Positions 54,801 to 64,000 of a stretch of DNA of 64,000 nt are shown here, in pieces. Position 1 is the stretch's first letter. Every line of letters begins with the position of its first letter. Both the position numbers and the translations under genes were made by a program. Origin of the DNA: Parapristionchus giblindavisi (lineage: Eukaryota; Nematoda; Chromadorea; Rhabditida; Diplogasteridae); contig CALSFV010000440.1 of the NCBI GenBank assembly GCA_943737045.1, forward strand, positions 62,001-126,000, given 5' to 3'. The notes beneath the pieces are model-generated. The model ran no database searches, was not told where the DNA came from, and worked only from the letters and a program-made list of their open reading frames with translations.

Positions 54801-57800
54801 AAGTACAGTGAATGATCTATAGAATGAATATAGTTGAAAGTAATATATGGTATATACCTTGTAGGTCCTTCTTCATATATAACAACTGATAAACATATAA
54901 TCAATTTAATCATTTCAGTTATGAATACAGCTACAGATGGACGGAACATTTCATCTACATCACGAGCACGAGAATATCTATTCATCAAGAGAATCAAGAG
55001 AATAAATATATGAGAATAGATACCTAATAAGGATAGTATGAAGGGCATTTTGCATTGTTAACCATACTAATACTCCCATTCTAAATCTTTCATTCACTTC
55101 ATTCTCTCGTCCAACAATCATATATTTTACCTATAAATAAGATCAATAATATACGAAAAGACTATATAGAATGTATTAGTACATATATGTGGTTCACTCT
55201 ATTCATACAATTGTATTGACACACTAATCATAAATAGAATGAAAGAGAGAGAGAGAGATATAGGTGGAAAAGCAACCAGATATGTATGAATGAATTCATC
55301 TATTCATACCTATTTTATATCATTGAAACTAGCAGTGCTAGGGGGATCCATTAATTTTTTTTTACTTCTGAGCGTTTCATTATTATACTTGAAGCACGGG
55401 AGGAGCATTGCGCTAGCGCGGAAGGGTGCTGCGCACCCTTCCGCATAGAATGCTCGAGTCGCCAAGTATGGACACTTTTCTCTTGTTTATTAGACAATTT
55501 GTCGAAAAAATATATGAAAAACGACAACATAAAACTATTTGCTTTGAATTTTGAACGGCAAAATTACTTGGAAGCAGTTGTCGTAAGCTTTTGATTGTTT
55601 TGGGGGGGACACCCCCCCCAACCCCCCATTTTCTATATTACATGACATGAAACTCATTCGTGGACTCGTTCATAAGCTTTCCGACATTGTCTTAGGATCA
55701 ATGTTTGTCTCACTATTATCGAAAAATTTCGTTGAACTGAATGAATGTCGTTACAGATATCAATTGAAACGAAGTAAGAGTTAAGAGTCATGCATGACAT
55801 ATTTTCCTGCTCAGAATGACTCAAAACAAGTTGTTTCATCATTCTTGACACGAAAAACTACCCTAGAACACTTTCTTTCAGTCAGGAAAAATCAGCAAAA
55901 GTTTTGGATCGAACCGGGGTTCGAACCCGCTCGGTGATTTTAGAGTGGTACCTCTTTACCTCGACGCCATGGGTTCATTTTGTTTCTAAATATAGTCATA
56001 TTATACACCAATCGACGCGTAAAGAGTGGGGCTACAACTTTCTTTGCCATATAAAACGCGTAAAACAAATTTGAAGATAAATTTACCTTCAAAAACTGGC
56101 AAAATAGTGTTTTCTCACCTTTTCGGCGATTTTTCGCGGTACAAAGAGGTCGTGCGGAGGTGAACTGACATAATTTTTCTAAATCAGTTTTTCAAGCTCT
56201 ACAAGATGGGCATAGTTTGGTAGAATAAAAAAGGTGCGAAATTTCAGTTTTTTGAAAAAGTTTAAAATCGACCATTTTTCGCGACCGCACAGCTCCGCGA
56301 ATACTAAACCAAATGAGTTGGGTCCAAAAGCGAAAAGTTGCGCCTCATCGACTTCCACAATTTAGTTTCAGGAGCCGGGACGCGAAAATAACGTTGAATA
56401 GGTAAAAATCGCGAAAAACCTACTTCCCGTTTTCTTCACAGACCTATTTCGTCATCACCAAGCCCGTTTCAGGGCACGACACTAGTGCCAAAAGATGCGC
56501 CGTAAAAAGTTGTTTAACATATGTCTCAACCAGAAAAAGTTATGGGCGATTTTTTGAGTTGTCATATTTACCGATTTCGATTTTCGGGTTTTTTTGCTCT
56601 CCGTCAACTTCGAACGTTAATTTCACGGCAACCCGTGTTCGGGAAAAATCGGCAAAAATAAAAATTAGATTGCCCCAAGTCTTGTGGTCAGTTCCATACC
56701 CGAACTTGCAATTTTTGATATAGTTATCACCAAGTTCTGCGCCAAAATGTGCAAAAAACCCGAGAGCCGGCGTTTCACCTAAAAGACGGCTCCGGATCGG
56801 CTCGGGACCAGTGCCATTCGATCCGGCGTGGTCGAAAACCTCAGCAGCCGGAATCTGGTATAAATCACCCAACATCCTGATAGAACAAATTTGAAAAAAC
56901 CTATCCCAGTAAATCGGTCGAATTGCGATCTTTTATATAGGGGTTAACTAGCAGTGCTAGGGGCAGAGCCGAAAATTGTTTTACTTCTGAGCGTTTTATT
57001 TCAGTGGAATTACGCTAGCGCGGATGGGTGCTGCGCACCCATCCGCAGAGTAACTGTTCAGTTGGTCACTTTTCTCTCTTTTTCTTACCATTTGATGCTT
57101 TTTCCTGCTCAGAATGAGTCACAATAACTTGTTTTATCATTCTTAGCACGAAAAACTACCTTAGAACACTTTATTTCGGTCAGGAAAAATCAGCAAAAGT
57201 TTTGGATCGAACCGGGGTTCGAACCCGCTCGGTGATTTTGGAGTAGTACGTCTTTACCTCGACGCCATGGGTTCATTTTGTTTCTAAATATAGTGATGTT
57301 ATACACCAATCGACGCGCAAAGAGTCGCGCTACAACTTTCTTTGCCATGTAAAACACCTAAAACAATTTTAAAAATAAGTTTAACCAAGAAAACATGCAA
57401 AATCGTGTTTTCGCACCTTTTCGGCGATTTTTTGCGGTACAAAGAGGTCGTGCGGAGGTGAAGAGACATAGTTTTTCTAAATCAGTTTTTCAAGCGCTAC
57501 AACATGAGCATAGTTTGGTTGAATAAAAAAGGTGCGAAATTTGAGTATTTTCAAAATGTTAAAAATTGACCATTTTTCGCGACCGCACAACTCCGCGAAT
57601 ACTAAACCAAATGAGTTGGGTCCAAAAGCAAAAAGTTGCGCCTCATCTAGTTGTACAACTTGCTTTCAGGAGCCGGGACGCGAAAATCACGTTGAATAGG
57701 TGAAAATCGCGAAAAACCTACTTCCCGGATTTCTTCCACGGCCTATTTTGTCATAATCCCGGGGGACAAGGCGCGTGGCGTTAGCACCAAAAGATGCGCC

Positions 57801-58508
57801 GTAAAAAGTTGTTTAATATAAGTCTTAATCTCAAAAAGTTATAGAGCCGATTTCGAGCATTCATATTTGCCGATTTTGATTTTTGCGTTTTTTGCCCTCC
57901 GCCAATTTTGACCGGAATTTCCGGAAAACCCGTGATTGGGAAAAATTACGATTTAGATTGCCATAAGTCTTGTGCATTCATATTTCGATTTTGATTTTTG
58001 CGTTTTTTGCCCTCCGCCAATTTTGACCGGAATTTCCGGAAAACCCGTGATTGGGAAAAATCAGCAAAAATACGATTTAGATTGCATAAGTCTTTTCATG
58101 ACAATTTTTGACACTTGACACCAAGTTGCGCGCCAAAAAGTGCAAAAAACCCGAGAGCCGGCGTTTCACCTAAAAGACGGCTCCGGATCGGCTCGGGACC
58201 AGTGCCATTCGATCCGGCGTGGTCGAAAACCCCAGCAGCCGGAATCTGGCATATTTCCCCCAACATCTTGATAGAACAAATTTCAAAAAACCTATCCCAG
58301 TAAATTGATCGAATTGCGATTCTTTATATAGGGGTTAAAAATTCATAGGAACCAATTGTTAGGATCTGGATTTTTCTCTAGGATGATAATATCGGAAGTA
58401 GAATATATTGAAATGACACACTTGTAATCTACTTCTATCAGTATTCTTCATTCCATTACTAGATGATCCATCTTCTATCATCAATCCTTTCTCCTCATCC
58501 ATCCTCAT
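51867..58508 (-). CDS. Nucleotide-sugar transporter B (SLC35A-like)
   Basis: Ten exons close in frame to 365 residues: 58422-58508, 55024-55130, 54858-54977, 54762-54816, 54629-54712, 54374-54443, 54136-54240, 53894-54045, 53714-53845, 51867-52052. About ten membrane helices are expected. Family signatures: GVLVWLTMQNALHTILIRYS, VFITEMIKLIICLSVV, VPAMVYVVQNNLFYIAASNL, SQLKIFTTALFS, CILSGFAGVYFEKILK, LWIRNVQLSIF, LCIKYADNIAK, NFATSVAIILSTIGSIFIF and GASLVILSIFMYS. The substrate cannot be told from sequence; UDP-galactose, UDP-GlcNAc and CMP-sialic acid transporters share these motifs. Exon 1 (MRMDEEKGLMIEDGSSS) is separated by a 3.3-kb intron carrying two tandem repeats, and intron 9 carries a tRNA-like palindrome. 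A TTTTAG acceptor touches the ATG. Confidence 0.92.
52258..52352. repeat. (AGGTAG/AGGGAG)n hexanucleotide microsatellite
   Basis: About 15 tandem units of AGGTAG with interspersed AGGGAG, in transporter B intron 9, about 200 bases from the last exon. Confidence 0.92.
52602..52670 (+). other. tRNA-like pol III promoter unit, left arm
   Basis: GGCGAGGTGGTGTAGTGGTA resembles a tRNA 5' end with an A box, and GTCGTTCGAATAC resembles a B box, about 40 bases apart. The acceptor and T stems do not pair well, so this is unlikely to be a working tRNA; more likely a SINE-type relic. Confidence 0.45.
53262..53330 (-). other. tRNA-like pol III promoter unit, right arm
   Basis: Inverted copy of the unit at 52602-52670, with a few differences in the region between the A-like and B-like boxes (CCCTCTTTG for CTCTTCTTG), which shows the arms are not kept perfectly identical. 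Confidence 0.45.
55327..56945. mobile_element. Tandem repeat element E, copy 1
   Basis: Begins AACTAGCAGTGCTAGGGG and ends TATATAGGGGTTA. About 1.6 kb, related along most of its length to copy 2 directly following. It carries a 12-bp-stem GC-rich hairpin (55418-55444), a tRNA-like B box GGGTTCGAACCC near 55920 next to CCTCGACGCCATGGGTT, and a conserved block GGCTCGGGACCAGTGCCATT near 56800. Open frames are short. It fills much of intron 1 of transporter B. Confidence 0.75.
55418..55444. other. GC-rich hairpin, copy 1
   Basis: GCGGAAGGGTGC, loop TGC, GCACCCTTCCGC: a perfect 12-bp stem. The homologous hairpin in copy 2 differs by one compensated base pair. Confidence 0.85.
56946..58339. mobile_element. 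Tandem repeat element E, copy 2
   Basis: Begins AACTAGCAGTGCTAGGGG directly after copy 1 and ends TATATAGGGGTTA. It shares the hairpin, the GGGTTCGAACCC box near 57220, and the GGCTCGGGACC block near 58190. It contains an internal duplication of about 80 bases (57870-57960 repeated at 57975-58060). Shorter than copy 1. Confidence 0.75.
57020..57046. other. GC-rich hairpin, copy 2
   Basis: GCGGATGGGTGC, loop TGC, GCACCCATCCGC. Relative to copy 1 an A-T pair became T-A at the sixth stem position, keeping the stem perfect. Confidence 0.85.
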
Positions 58509-59504
58509 CTAAAATATATATTAATGATTATCAGATATAGATATAGATTGAGAGATACGGTATTCAAACGTAGATAACGTCAATTATTCAGATAAAACAA
58601 TCATAGAATGAAACAGTTTATATTGACAGACATTGAAAACAATAACAATATGTCATACAACAAATGAAATAGAAGAATCACTAAAAAGATGAATATTATG
58701 GATTACAATCTTTTATTATTTCAGAATCAGGAGATGAACTTTGATTAACTGAGAGGATAGATCACTTTATTCACTTCTGACAAATAATAGAACACTTTCG
58801 AGAATGAAATGTTAGAGAAGACCAGAAAGAACGAGTACATTACATTTCTTTTCTAACACAACCTACTTTAAAACCATTCTTTCATTACTTGAACTCTAAT
58901 TCAAGATTAAGACAATGATATAATGGTTGAATAGAGGATATTATCAAATGATTATACAAGAATATAGACAATATAGATAAGGGGAGACTTGACTACGTCC
59001 CCTCTCCATTCCCATCCCATCACTCCCTTTCCCTCCCCTTCTCTCTCTCATTTGCACTTCTACGTGGATTATCGCACCCACTATTGTGTTAGATAAAAGT
59101 ATCTACGCCATCAATTAAATAGTGTTATATTGAGAACATATAATGCTTCATCCCGCAAGAGGAGGCACATCCATGAACAAAAACGTTTGTACCATTAACA
59201 AAAAAATTACTACAAAAAACTGTGAGGCACTTGCAAGGTGGAAGTTTTTTGTGTTATAAATTAGATCGCCACACCCTTCTGTAGTCAATGTCATCAAAGA
59301 TATCTAGATAGTAAGATATATCAAGTCGACCACAATAAATGAGATCTCCAATATCTGCATGTTTCAATCATACATGGGCGAAAACGGTTAATTTTACAGG
59401 GGGCCTTCACTTTTTTCCTAAAATTTTACTTAAACTTCATTTTTTACAGGGGGGGGGGGGGGGATTCCACAAATTTTCGAAAAGCCCCAATTTTACAGGG
59501 GTAT

Positions 59505-59687
59505 CATACGTGGGCACCACTGCCGCTAGCGGCAATACACCCCCGATTTTTGGCACGCGGCCCCCCGATTTTCCAAAAAAAATCACTCAAAAAGACGTAT
59601 AAATGCTCCATTTTTTGCTTCCCACTCCCGATTTTTGCGTCCGACCCTCAGATTTTCATTTCCAGCGGCAATGCCCGCCCACGTATG
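59505..59687. mobile_element. CATACGTGGGC inverted-repeat element, copy a
   Basis: 183 bases from CATACGTGGGC to GCCCACGTATG, the exact inverse. Contains the palindrome GCCGCTAGCGGC near the left end and AGCGGCAATGCCC near the right. Same family as bases 1-33 and the copy at 60400. Confidence 0.8.
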
Positions 59688-60399
59688 AGGGGCATACATG
59701 CCCCCCCCCCCCGCAAAATTAGGGCTTTTCGAAAATTTGTAGAATGCCCCCCTTTAAAAATTACATTTAGGTGAAATTTTTGAAAAAAAAAAACAGAGAA
59801 AAAAAAGGAGAATCGAGCTCCAGGTACCCCGCCCATGTATGATGATTGGTACTCCCATGTCGGCGCCCATGTATGGTTTCAACTCTGAACGATAGTTCGA
59901 TTGAGAGTGTACTTGAAAGAACAATGAAATTGATACATTTTGAATAGAGTACACTTTTTAGTTTAACTCGGTATACATTATTAAATAATTGATCTCATGT
60001 TAATAAGCCCGAAAAAAACTGATCAGAAATATGTATTTAAAAGCTCGAAACAAGGCATTGGGAAGAAGTCGGATTACTGTAGCCTGCTCCAAACGGTCTA
60101 GGTTTCCGAACTACAGTATGCTAACTCAGTTGAAAAACTCAAAAAGGCTCATTAGTTTATCCTTGAGTTTTATCCTTTATTACTTGTAACCGCGATATCA
60201 TTGTATGAAAATTATGGCATACTATATGATGCACAGAAAAAAAAAGTAGAAATGTAGTCCACATGCGTACTTTAATTTCCTAACATCATTTTTTAGATAT
60301 AATGCATTCGGTGGACTATTTCAATCATACTTGGGCGGGCATTGTCGCTGAGAATGGAAATCGGATGGGTCCGGTGCCAAAATCGGGTAGGTTTGAGAC

Positions 60400-60560
60400 C
60401 ATACGTGGGCACCACTGCCGCTAGCGGCAATACACCCCCGAATTTTGGCACCCGACCCCCCGATTTTCCGAAAAAATTACTCAAAATGACGTATAAATGC
60501 TAAATTTTTGCTTCCGACCCCCCGATTTTCATTTCCAGCGGCAATGCCCGCCCACGTATG
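60400..60560. mobile_element. CATACGTGGGC inverted-repeat element, copy b
   Basis: 161 bases with the same inverted ends and the same internal order of motifs (CACTGCCGCTAGCGGCAATA, GACGTATAAATGCT, CAGCGGCAATGCC) as copy a, slightly shorter and cleaner. Confidence 0.8.
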
Positions 60561-61194
60561 TTTGAGACAAAATTTTTGAGTGAATTTTGCCCAAATCGTT
60601 TTCAATTTTTCAGTGAATTTTAGCTAAATCGGGTGGGTACCGCCCACGTATGATTTCAATAGATAGGTACAAACTTTCGAAAACACAGCTGCTTACTGGT
60701 TTATATTTAGAAGTATATATATTTACATCTACCAAATATCATTTAACCGCTACATTGAATAAACTCATAAATGTTCAAATATCAAATTTCTAAACTGTCA
60801 AAACTTTCGCTTTTTATCGTTTTGATGAAATATAAATCAATTTGTGTAAATATAACTCACACACAGCCTTTCTTTTTACACGAAATCCAGAATAGTTCAT
60901 ATCAAACTTCTTTGCTGGGATCACAATCTGCAGACTCTTTGATATCTTATGTAGAGTTGAATCTGAAGATTAAAATATATTACCTCACCGAAATATCAGA
61001 AAGGCATTCGTCAAAAGCTATTGTTTAATAAGTTCATTCTTTGAAAGTAGTGATCAGGGCTCAAGACCGGATAACAATTACAAATGTTCTAATTTTGGGC
61101 ATGTAAATGATATAATATGATATAAGTTTTATCATTATTATAATAGTTGTGATCCGGGTAACTCAATTACAAACGGATTTGCTTATTCATTGCA

Positions 61195-61450
61195 TGTCTC
61201 CCTCGCCTAGAAAAGGACGCCTCTTCTCATTCTCAGGGGGCCATTCGGCGAGTCCCGGTCGATATGCAGGTCGGTCTCTCCAGAGCTCTCTCGCACCTCA
61301 ATGTGCAGCTCAGGGTGACCGCACCTCCAAGTCCCGGTAGACCCCTACTCTCATAGTAGGAGGACGATCCCCTCTAGTCAAGCCTCAGCCTTGACTAGAC
61401 CCTACCGTACTCCGCATCTCCGAGGACCTATGAGGAAGGTATCCTACTCA
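61195..61450. other. GC-richer island of unknown nature
   Basis: About 250 bases clearly less AT-rich than the surroundings, with local inverted repeats (CTACTCTCATAGTAGGAG, CTAGTCAAGCCTCAGCCTTGACTAG). No tRNA, rRNA or coding match recognised. The second palindrome makes a clean 10-bp hairpin at about 61374-61398, so a structured RNA or mobile fragment is possible. Confidence 0.4.
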
Positions 61451-62067
61451 AGGAAGACGCTCAAGAGATTGTTACCCCAACCCACTCGTTTCCGTTATCT
61501 CTCAAGAAATGGTTAGGTTAAACGCTCACGCTTATTAGATTCTTGGAAATCAACCAAGTTGAGACCGAGTAATTGCATTACTTTGACAATAAAAGAAGCA
61601 TTAAAACCTTCCGAATCCTCATTGATAACCGAATTCCGTGAACAATTTGAGGATATATTTGCAAACAAGTCGCGGGCAACACGGAAACCTTAATTATTCT
61701 CATTAATAATGTACTTCGATTAATAAACAAATAACGAATGGCACGATCAAAGTCCAATTTAAGAAAACTTCAGAAAGGAAGTACAGAATACGCTATGATA
61801 TGGCATTTAGACGCCTCTTACTATTAAAAGAGCTTGCACAAAATTCATGTTACGTTTTCAAAGATTGAGACGATTTTTCTTACCGTAAAATCAAGTGATA
61901 TTCAGGGATGAAAAACAGGACAAATTTTTTCCAGTCCTTCTCCGAAAGGCGGGAGTTGGATTTATTCAATAATTGAATATTAAAACTCTCGCTTTCCGGA
62001 AATTTCCGTATTTATTGTTGAATGGTAAATTTTGTATATGGCTATGTTGATCTAATTATCATCAGGA

Positions 62068-62915
62068 ATGTCACGAAGGCCTGGGTCGAGGGAGCCTCAA
62101 CTAAAAGAAGTACCTTTACTAGTACATGACAAGAATAGAACGAAAAATTATGCTCGAGGACGCTTTCTTGGAAAAGGAGGCTTCGCACGTTGCTATGAAT
62201 TGAACGACACCAATTCTGGTGCCGTAGTAGCTGGAAAAGTTGTGAGCAAGACTCTTCTTCAGAAGAGCTATCAGAAAGACAAGGTGATTTCGAATTAAAT
62301 GGTTATCTTATCAATTTAAATAATTGTAGATGGTGCAAGAGATCCAAATTCATCGTGGATTATCGCATGAACATGTTGTGAAGCTGATCGATTACTTTGA
62401 AGATGATGACAATGTCTATGTAATTCTCGAACTTTGTGCTAGACGGTAATTTTTGGTGTTTTCATCTATTAGTTGTGTATACCGCTCACATTATTCATTA
62501 GCATTGTTATTGACCAACTCTCGTAGATAATCCACTAGAACTCTATTCATCTTCAGGTCATTGATGGAGCTTCACAAAAGACGAAGAGGAGTGACAGAGC
62601 CTGAAGCTCGCTATTTCACTTATCAGGTATAGTTTGTTTAGTAATTTATGAACATTAATGTCTTTTGTTTGTACTGTGTTTTATTGTTTCTTATTATATG
62701 TGTCCTTATTTTAGAAAAAAGTTTTATTTTATAGGTGTCAGATGCGGTTGAGTACATTCATGGGCAGAAGATCATTCATCGAGATCTGAAATTGGGTAAT
62801 CTGTTCATCAATAACGATATGTCACTCAAGATCGGAGATTTCGGATTGGCTACTACAGTTGATCATGAAGGAGAAAGGAAAAAGACTCTTTGTGGAACTC
62901 CCAATTACATAGCCC
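62068..62915 (+). CDS. PLK1: Polo-like kinase, N-terminal kinase domain (partial)
   Basis: Four exons visible: 62068-62283, 62330-62445, 62557-62626, 62735-62915; the rest lies beyond the window. Kinase motifs in order: Gly loop [19 protein letters not shown] with the VAIK-type lysine; [17 protein letters not shown]; hinge [31 protein letters not shown]; catalytic loop [11 protein letters not shown] in KIGDFGLAT; activation loop [13 protein letters not shown]. The [10 protein letters not shown] loop and the ELCARRSL hinge are specific to the Polo family. PLK1 drives centrosome maturation, mitotic entry and cytokinesis, and acts upstream of centralspindlin. A TCAG acceptor ends 2 bases before the ATG. 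The polo-box half is outside. Intron 4 carries a family B palindrome. Confidence 0.95.
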
Positions 62916-63014
62916 GTATGTTGACTCTTTTACTATTCTTTTCTTTTGCATATTATTGAAATGCTATTTCTATTTGATTCCACGGCCGGTTAATTTTCTG
63001 CTAACATGAATTTG

Positions 63015-64000
63015 AAGTGGCGCTTTATAACACGCTATCTGAGAAAATCGGCATAGGTGCGGTATCGATGAAAAATAGATTTTTTTGTTTTATGTATGAT
63101 AATTACAGGCTCCATGAGTGTAGTTCACTGGTACTTGGAAATTCCTTCCAATTAAAAATTCGCTTCAGGGGGTGACCACACAACGATTTGGCGCCTTTTC
63201 CTAAAAAGTTTATTTCGAATCCAATCGATTCGGGAGTGGGTGAAATGGACTCGTTGGCTAATTCTAAGAAACTATTGTCAAGGAGATTTTTTTGATCAAA
63301 GGTCAACGAAGGCTGGAAATTAGGAATTTTCGAAAATAAATTTACATTTAATTAATTCTCACTATTTTCCCATAGCCCAGGTAAATTTTTTATTTGCTCA
63401 ATATCTTCTACATATTATATATATTATATAGTTTAAAATTCATAATTTTAAAAAAATACATAATTTGTGAACGAATCCGTTTTGTAACGACAACCTGAAT
63501 TGTGGTGTGCTCCTACAGTAATCCCTAATCAGTTAATTTGGTTTTTTTCGCTAGTTTTAAGCATATTTTCAGCGCTTTTCTTTATAATGTTAGAAATGTA
63601 TGGTTATTCTGCACCATCGGATTGCAGCTGCACGGTATATGTGGTGATTACATTACTGATCGTACTTGTACTGTAAATTGTATTCACTTTCGTATCCGAG
63701 CCAGCTTGCGAGTTAGTTACCATACTCATGCCGTTACGTACTCTTTCTTATCGGTTATATGGACTGATCAGAGAATAAGAGAGAGCACGTAAATTACAGT
63801 ACAAGAACAGTACAAGTACGATCAGTAGTGTGATCATCACATATACCGTGCAGCTGCAATCCGATGGTGCAGAATGACCATATATTTCTAACATTATAAA
63901 GAAAAGCGCTGAAAATATGCTTAAAACTAGCGAAAAAAAACCAAATTAACTGATTAGGGATTACTGTAGGAGCACACCACAATTCAGGTTGTCGTTACAA
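63015..64000. mobile_element. Giant palindrome, fold-back family B, copy 2 (cut by window end)
   Basis: Left arm 63015 to about 63670 closely matches the family B copy at 6307-7724 (GGTATCGATGAAAAATAGAT, CGCTTCAGGGGGTGACCACA, CCTACAGTAATCCCTAATCA). The right arm starts near 63780 (GATCAGTAGTGTGATCATCA, mirrored) and runs off the window. It interrupts PLK intron 4. Confidence 0.85.

Larger units (their letters stand above)
58509..62067. other. Intergenic repeat-rich region upstream of transporter B and PLK
   Basis: 3.5 kb between divergent genes. No exon recognised. It contains two CATACGTGGGC elements, G and C runs (59450-59462, 59701-59712), related fragments with GGGCGGGCATT and TCCGATTTT phrases between 59360 and 60660, and a GC-richer patch at 61195-61450. 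The short open frames have no domain resemblance. Confidence 0.5.

Noticed and set aside
55418..57046. Helitron 3' end
   Set aside because: Hairpin and nearby CTAG recall Helitrons, but spacing and position within the element do not fit, and no Rep/helicase was seen.
56540..58303. ORFs of about 60-110 codons with GSGPVPFDPAWSKTPAAG
   Set aside because: They span the conserved block of the tandem elements on opposite strands; the same DNA read both ways gives similar open frames and no known protein.

Overview
This is a gene-dense, AT-rich animal genome window, most likely from a nematode. The coding sequence is cut by many introns, mostly 40-60 bp, starting GT and ending AG. Nearly every start codon has a splice-acceptor-like AG 0-30 bases upstream, the layout expected for spliced-leader trans-splicing. 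The protein families (V-ATPase subunit e, ZEN-4/MKLP1 kinesin, Tob/FOG-3, SPL, PLK) also read as nematode-like. The species cannot be named from sequence alone.

Left to right: bases 34-3020 are a huge 8-bp satellite filling an intron of a K-Cl cotransporter gene, whose last 8 exons follow (3023-4481, +). A Tob/BTG-family gene (5279-9853, -), sphingosine-1-phosphate lyase (10437-13266, -) and PQBP1 (13543-17227, -) form one minus-strand cluster. A head-to-tail plus-strand cluster follows: a MINDY deubiquitinase (17708-21149), a makorin E3 ligase (21454-24380) and an unrecognised helical protein (24701-26311). Next come IMMP2L (26376-27185, -) and an MKLP1 kinesin (27696-32643, +). V-ATPase subunit e (33200-33610, -) and RNASEK (34065-35634, +) are head to head. 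Then TMA7 (35925-36391, -), proteasome lid subunit Rpn7/PSMD6 (36707-38927, -), a Tuba/DNMBP-like RhoGEF (39619-43829, -), two paralogous nucleotide-sugar transporters (44574-about 50714 and 51867-58508, both -), a repeat-rich intergenic stretch, and the 5' half of a Polo-like kinase (62068-62915, +, runs off the window).

The striking feature is the repeat landscape inside introns. Giant palindromes (fold-back elements with arms of about 0.5-0.75 kb and short spacers) sit in introns of the Tob, PQBP1, MINDY, kinesin, both transporter and PLK genes, in at least four sequence families. One family has shared termini and 4-bp target-site duplications in two copies; one of its copies carries an unrelated open reading frame between its arms; one copy is interrupted by an arm of another family. 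There is also a hAT-type element with a perfect 8-bp duplication, a GC-rich decayed mariner with a nested palindrome, small MITEs, a palindrome carrying tRNA-like pol III boxes, and a tandem pair of about 1.5-kb repeats with a hairpin supported by a compensatory base change.

Functionally the host genes are mostly housekeeping: membrane transport and ion homeostasis, protein turnover, cytokinesis, sphingolipid breakdown and V-ATPase assembly. Exons were joined by hand from GT/AG sites, reading-frame continuity and family resemblance; most complete genes close in frame, and the places where they do not are stated.
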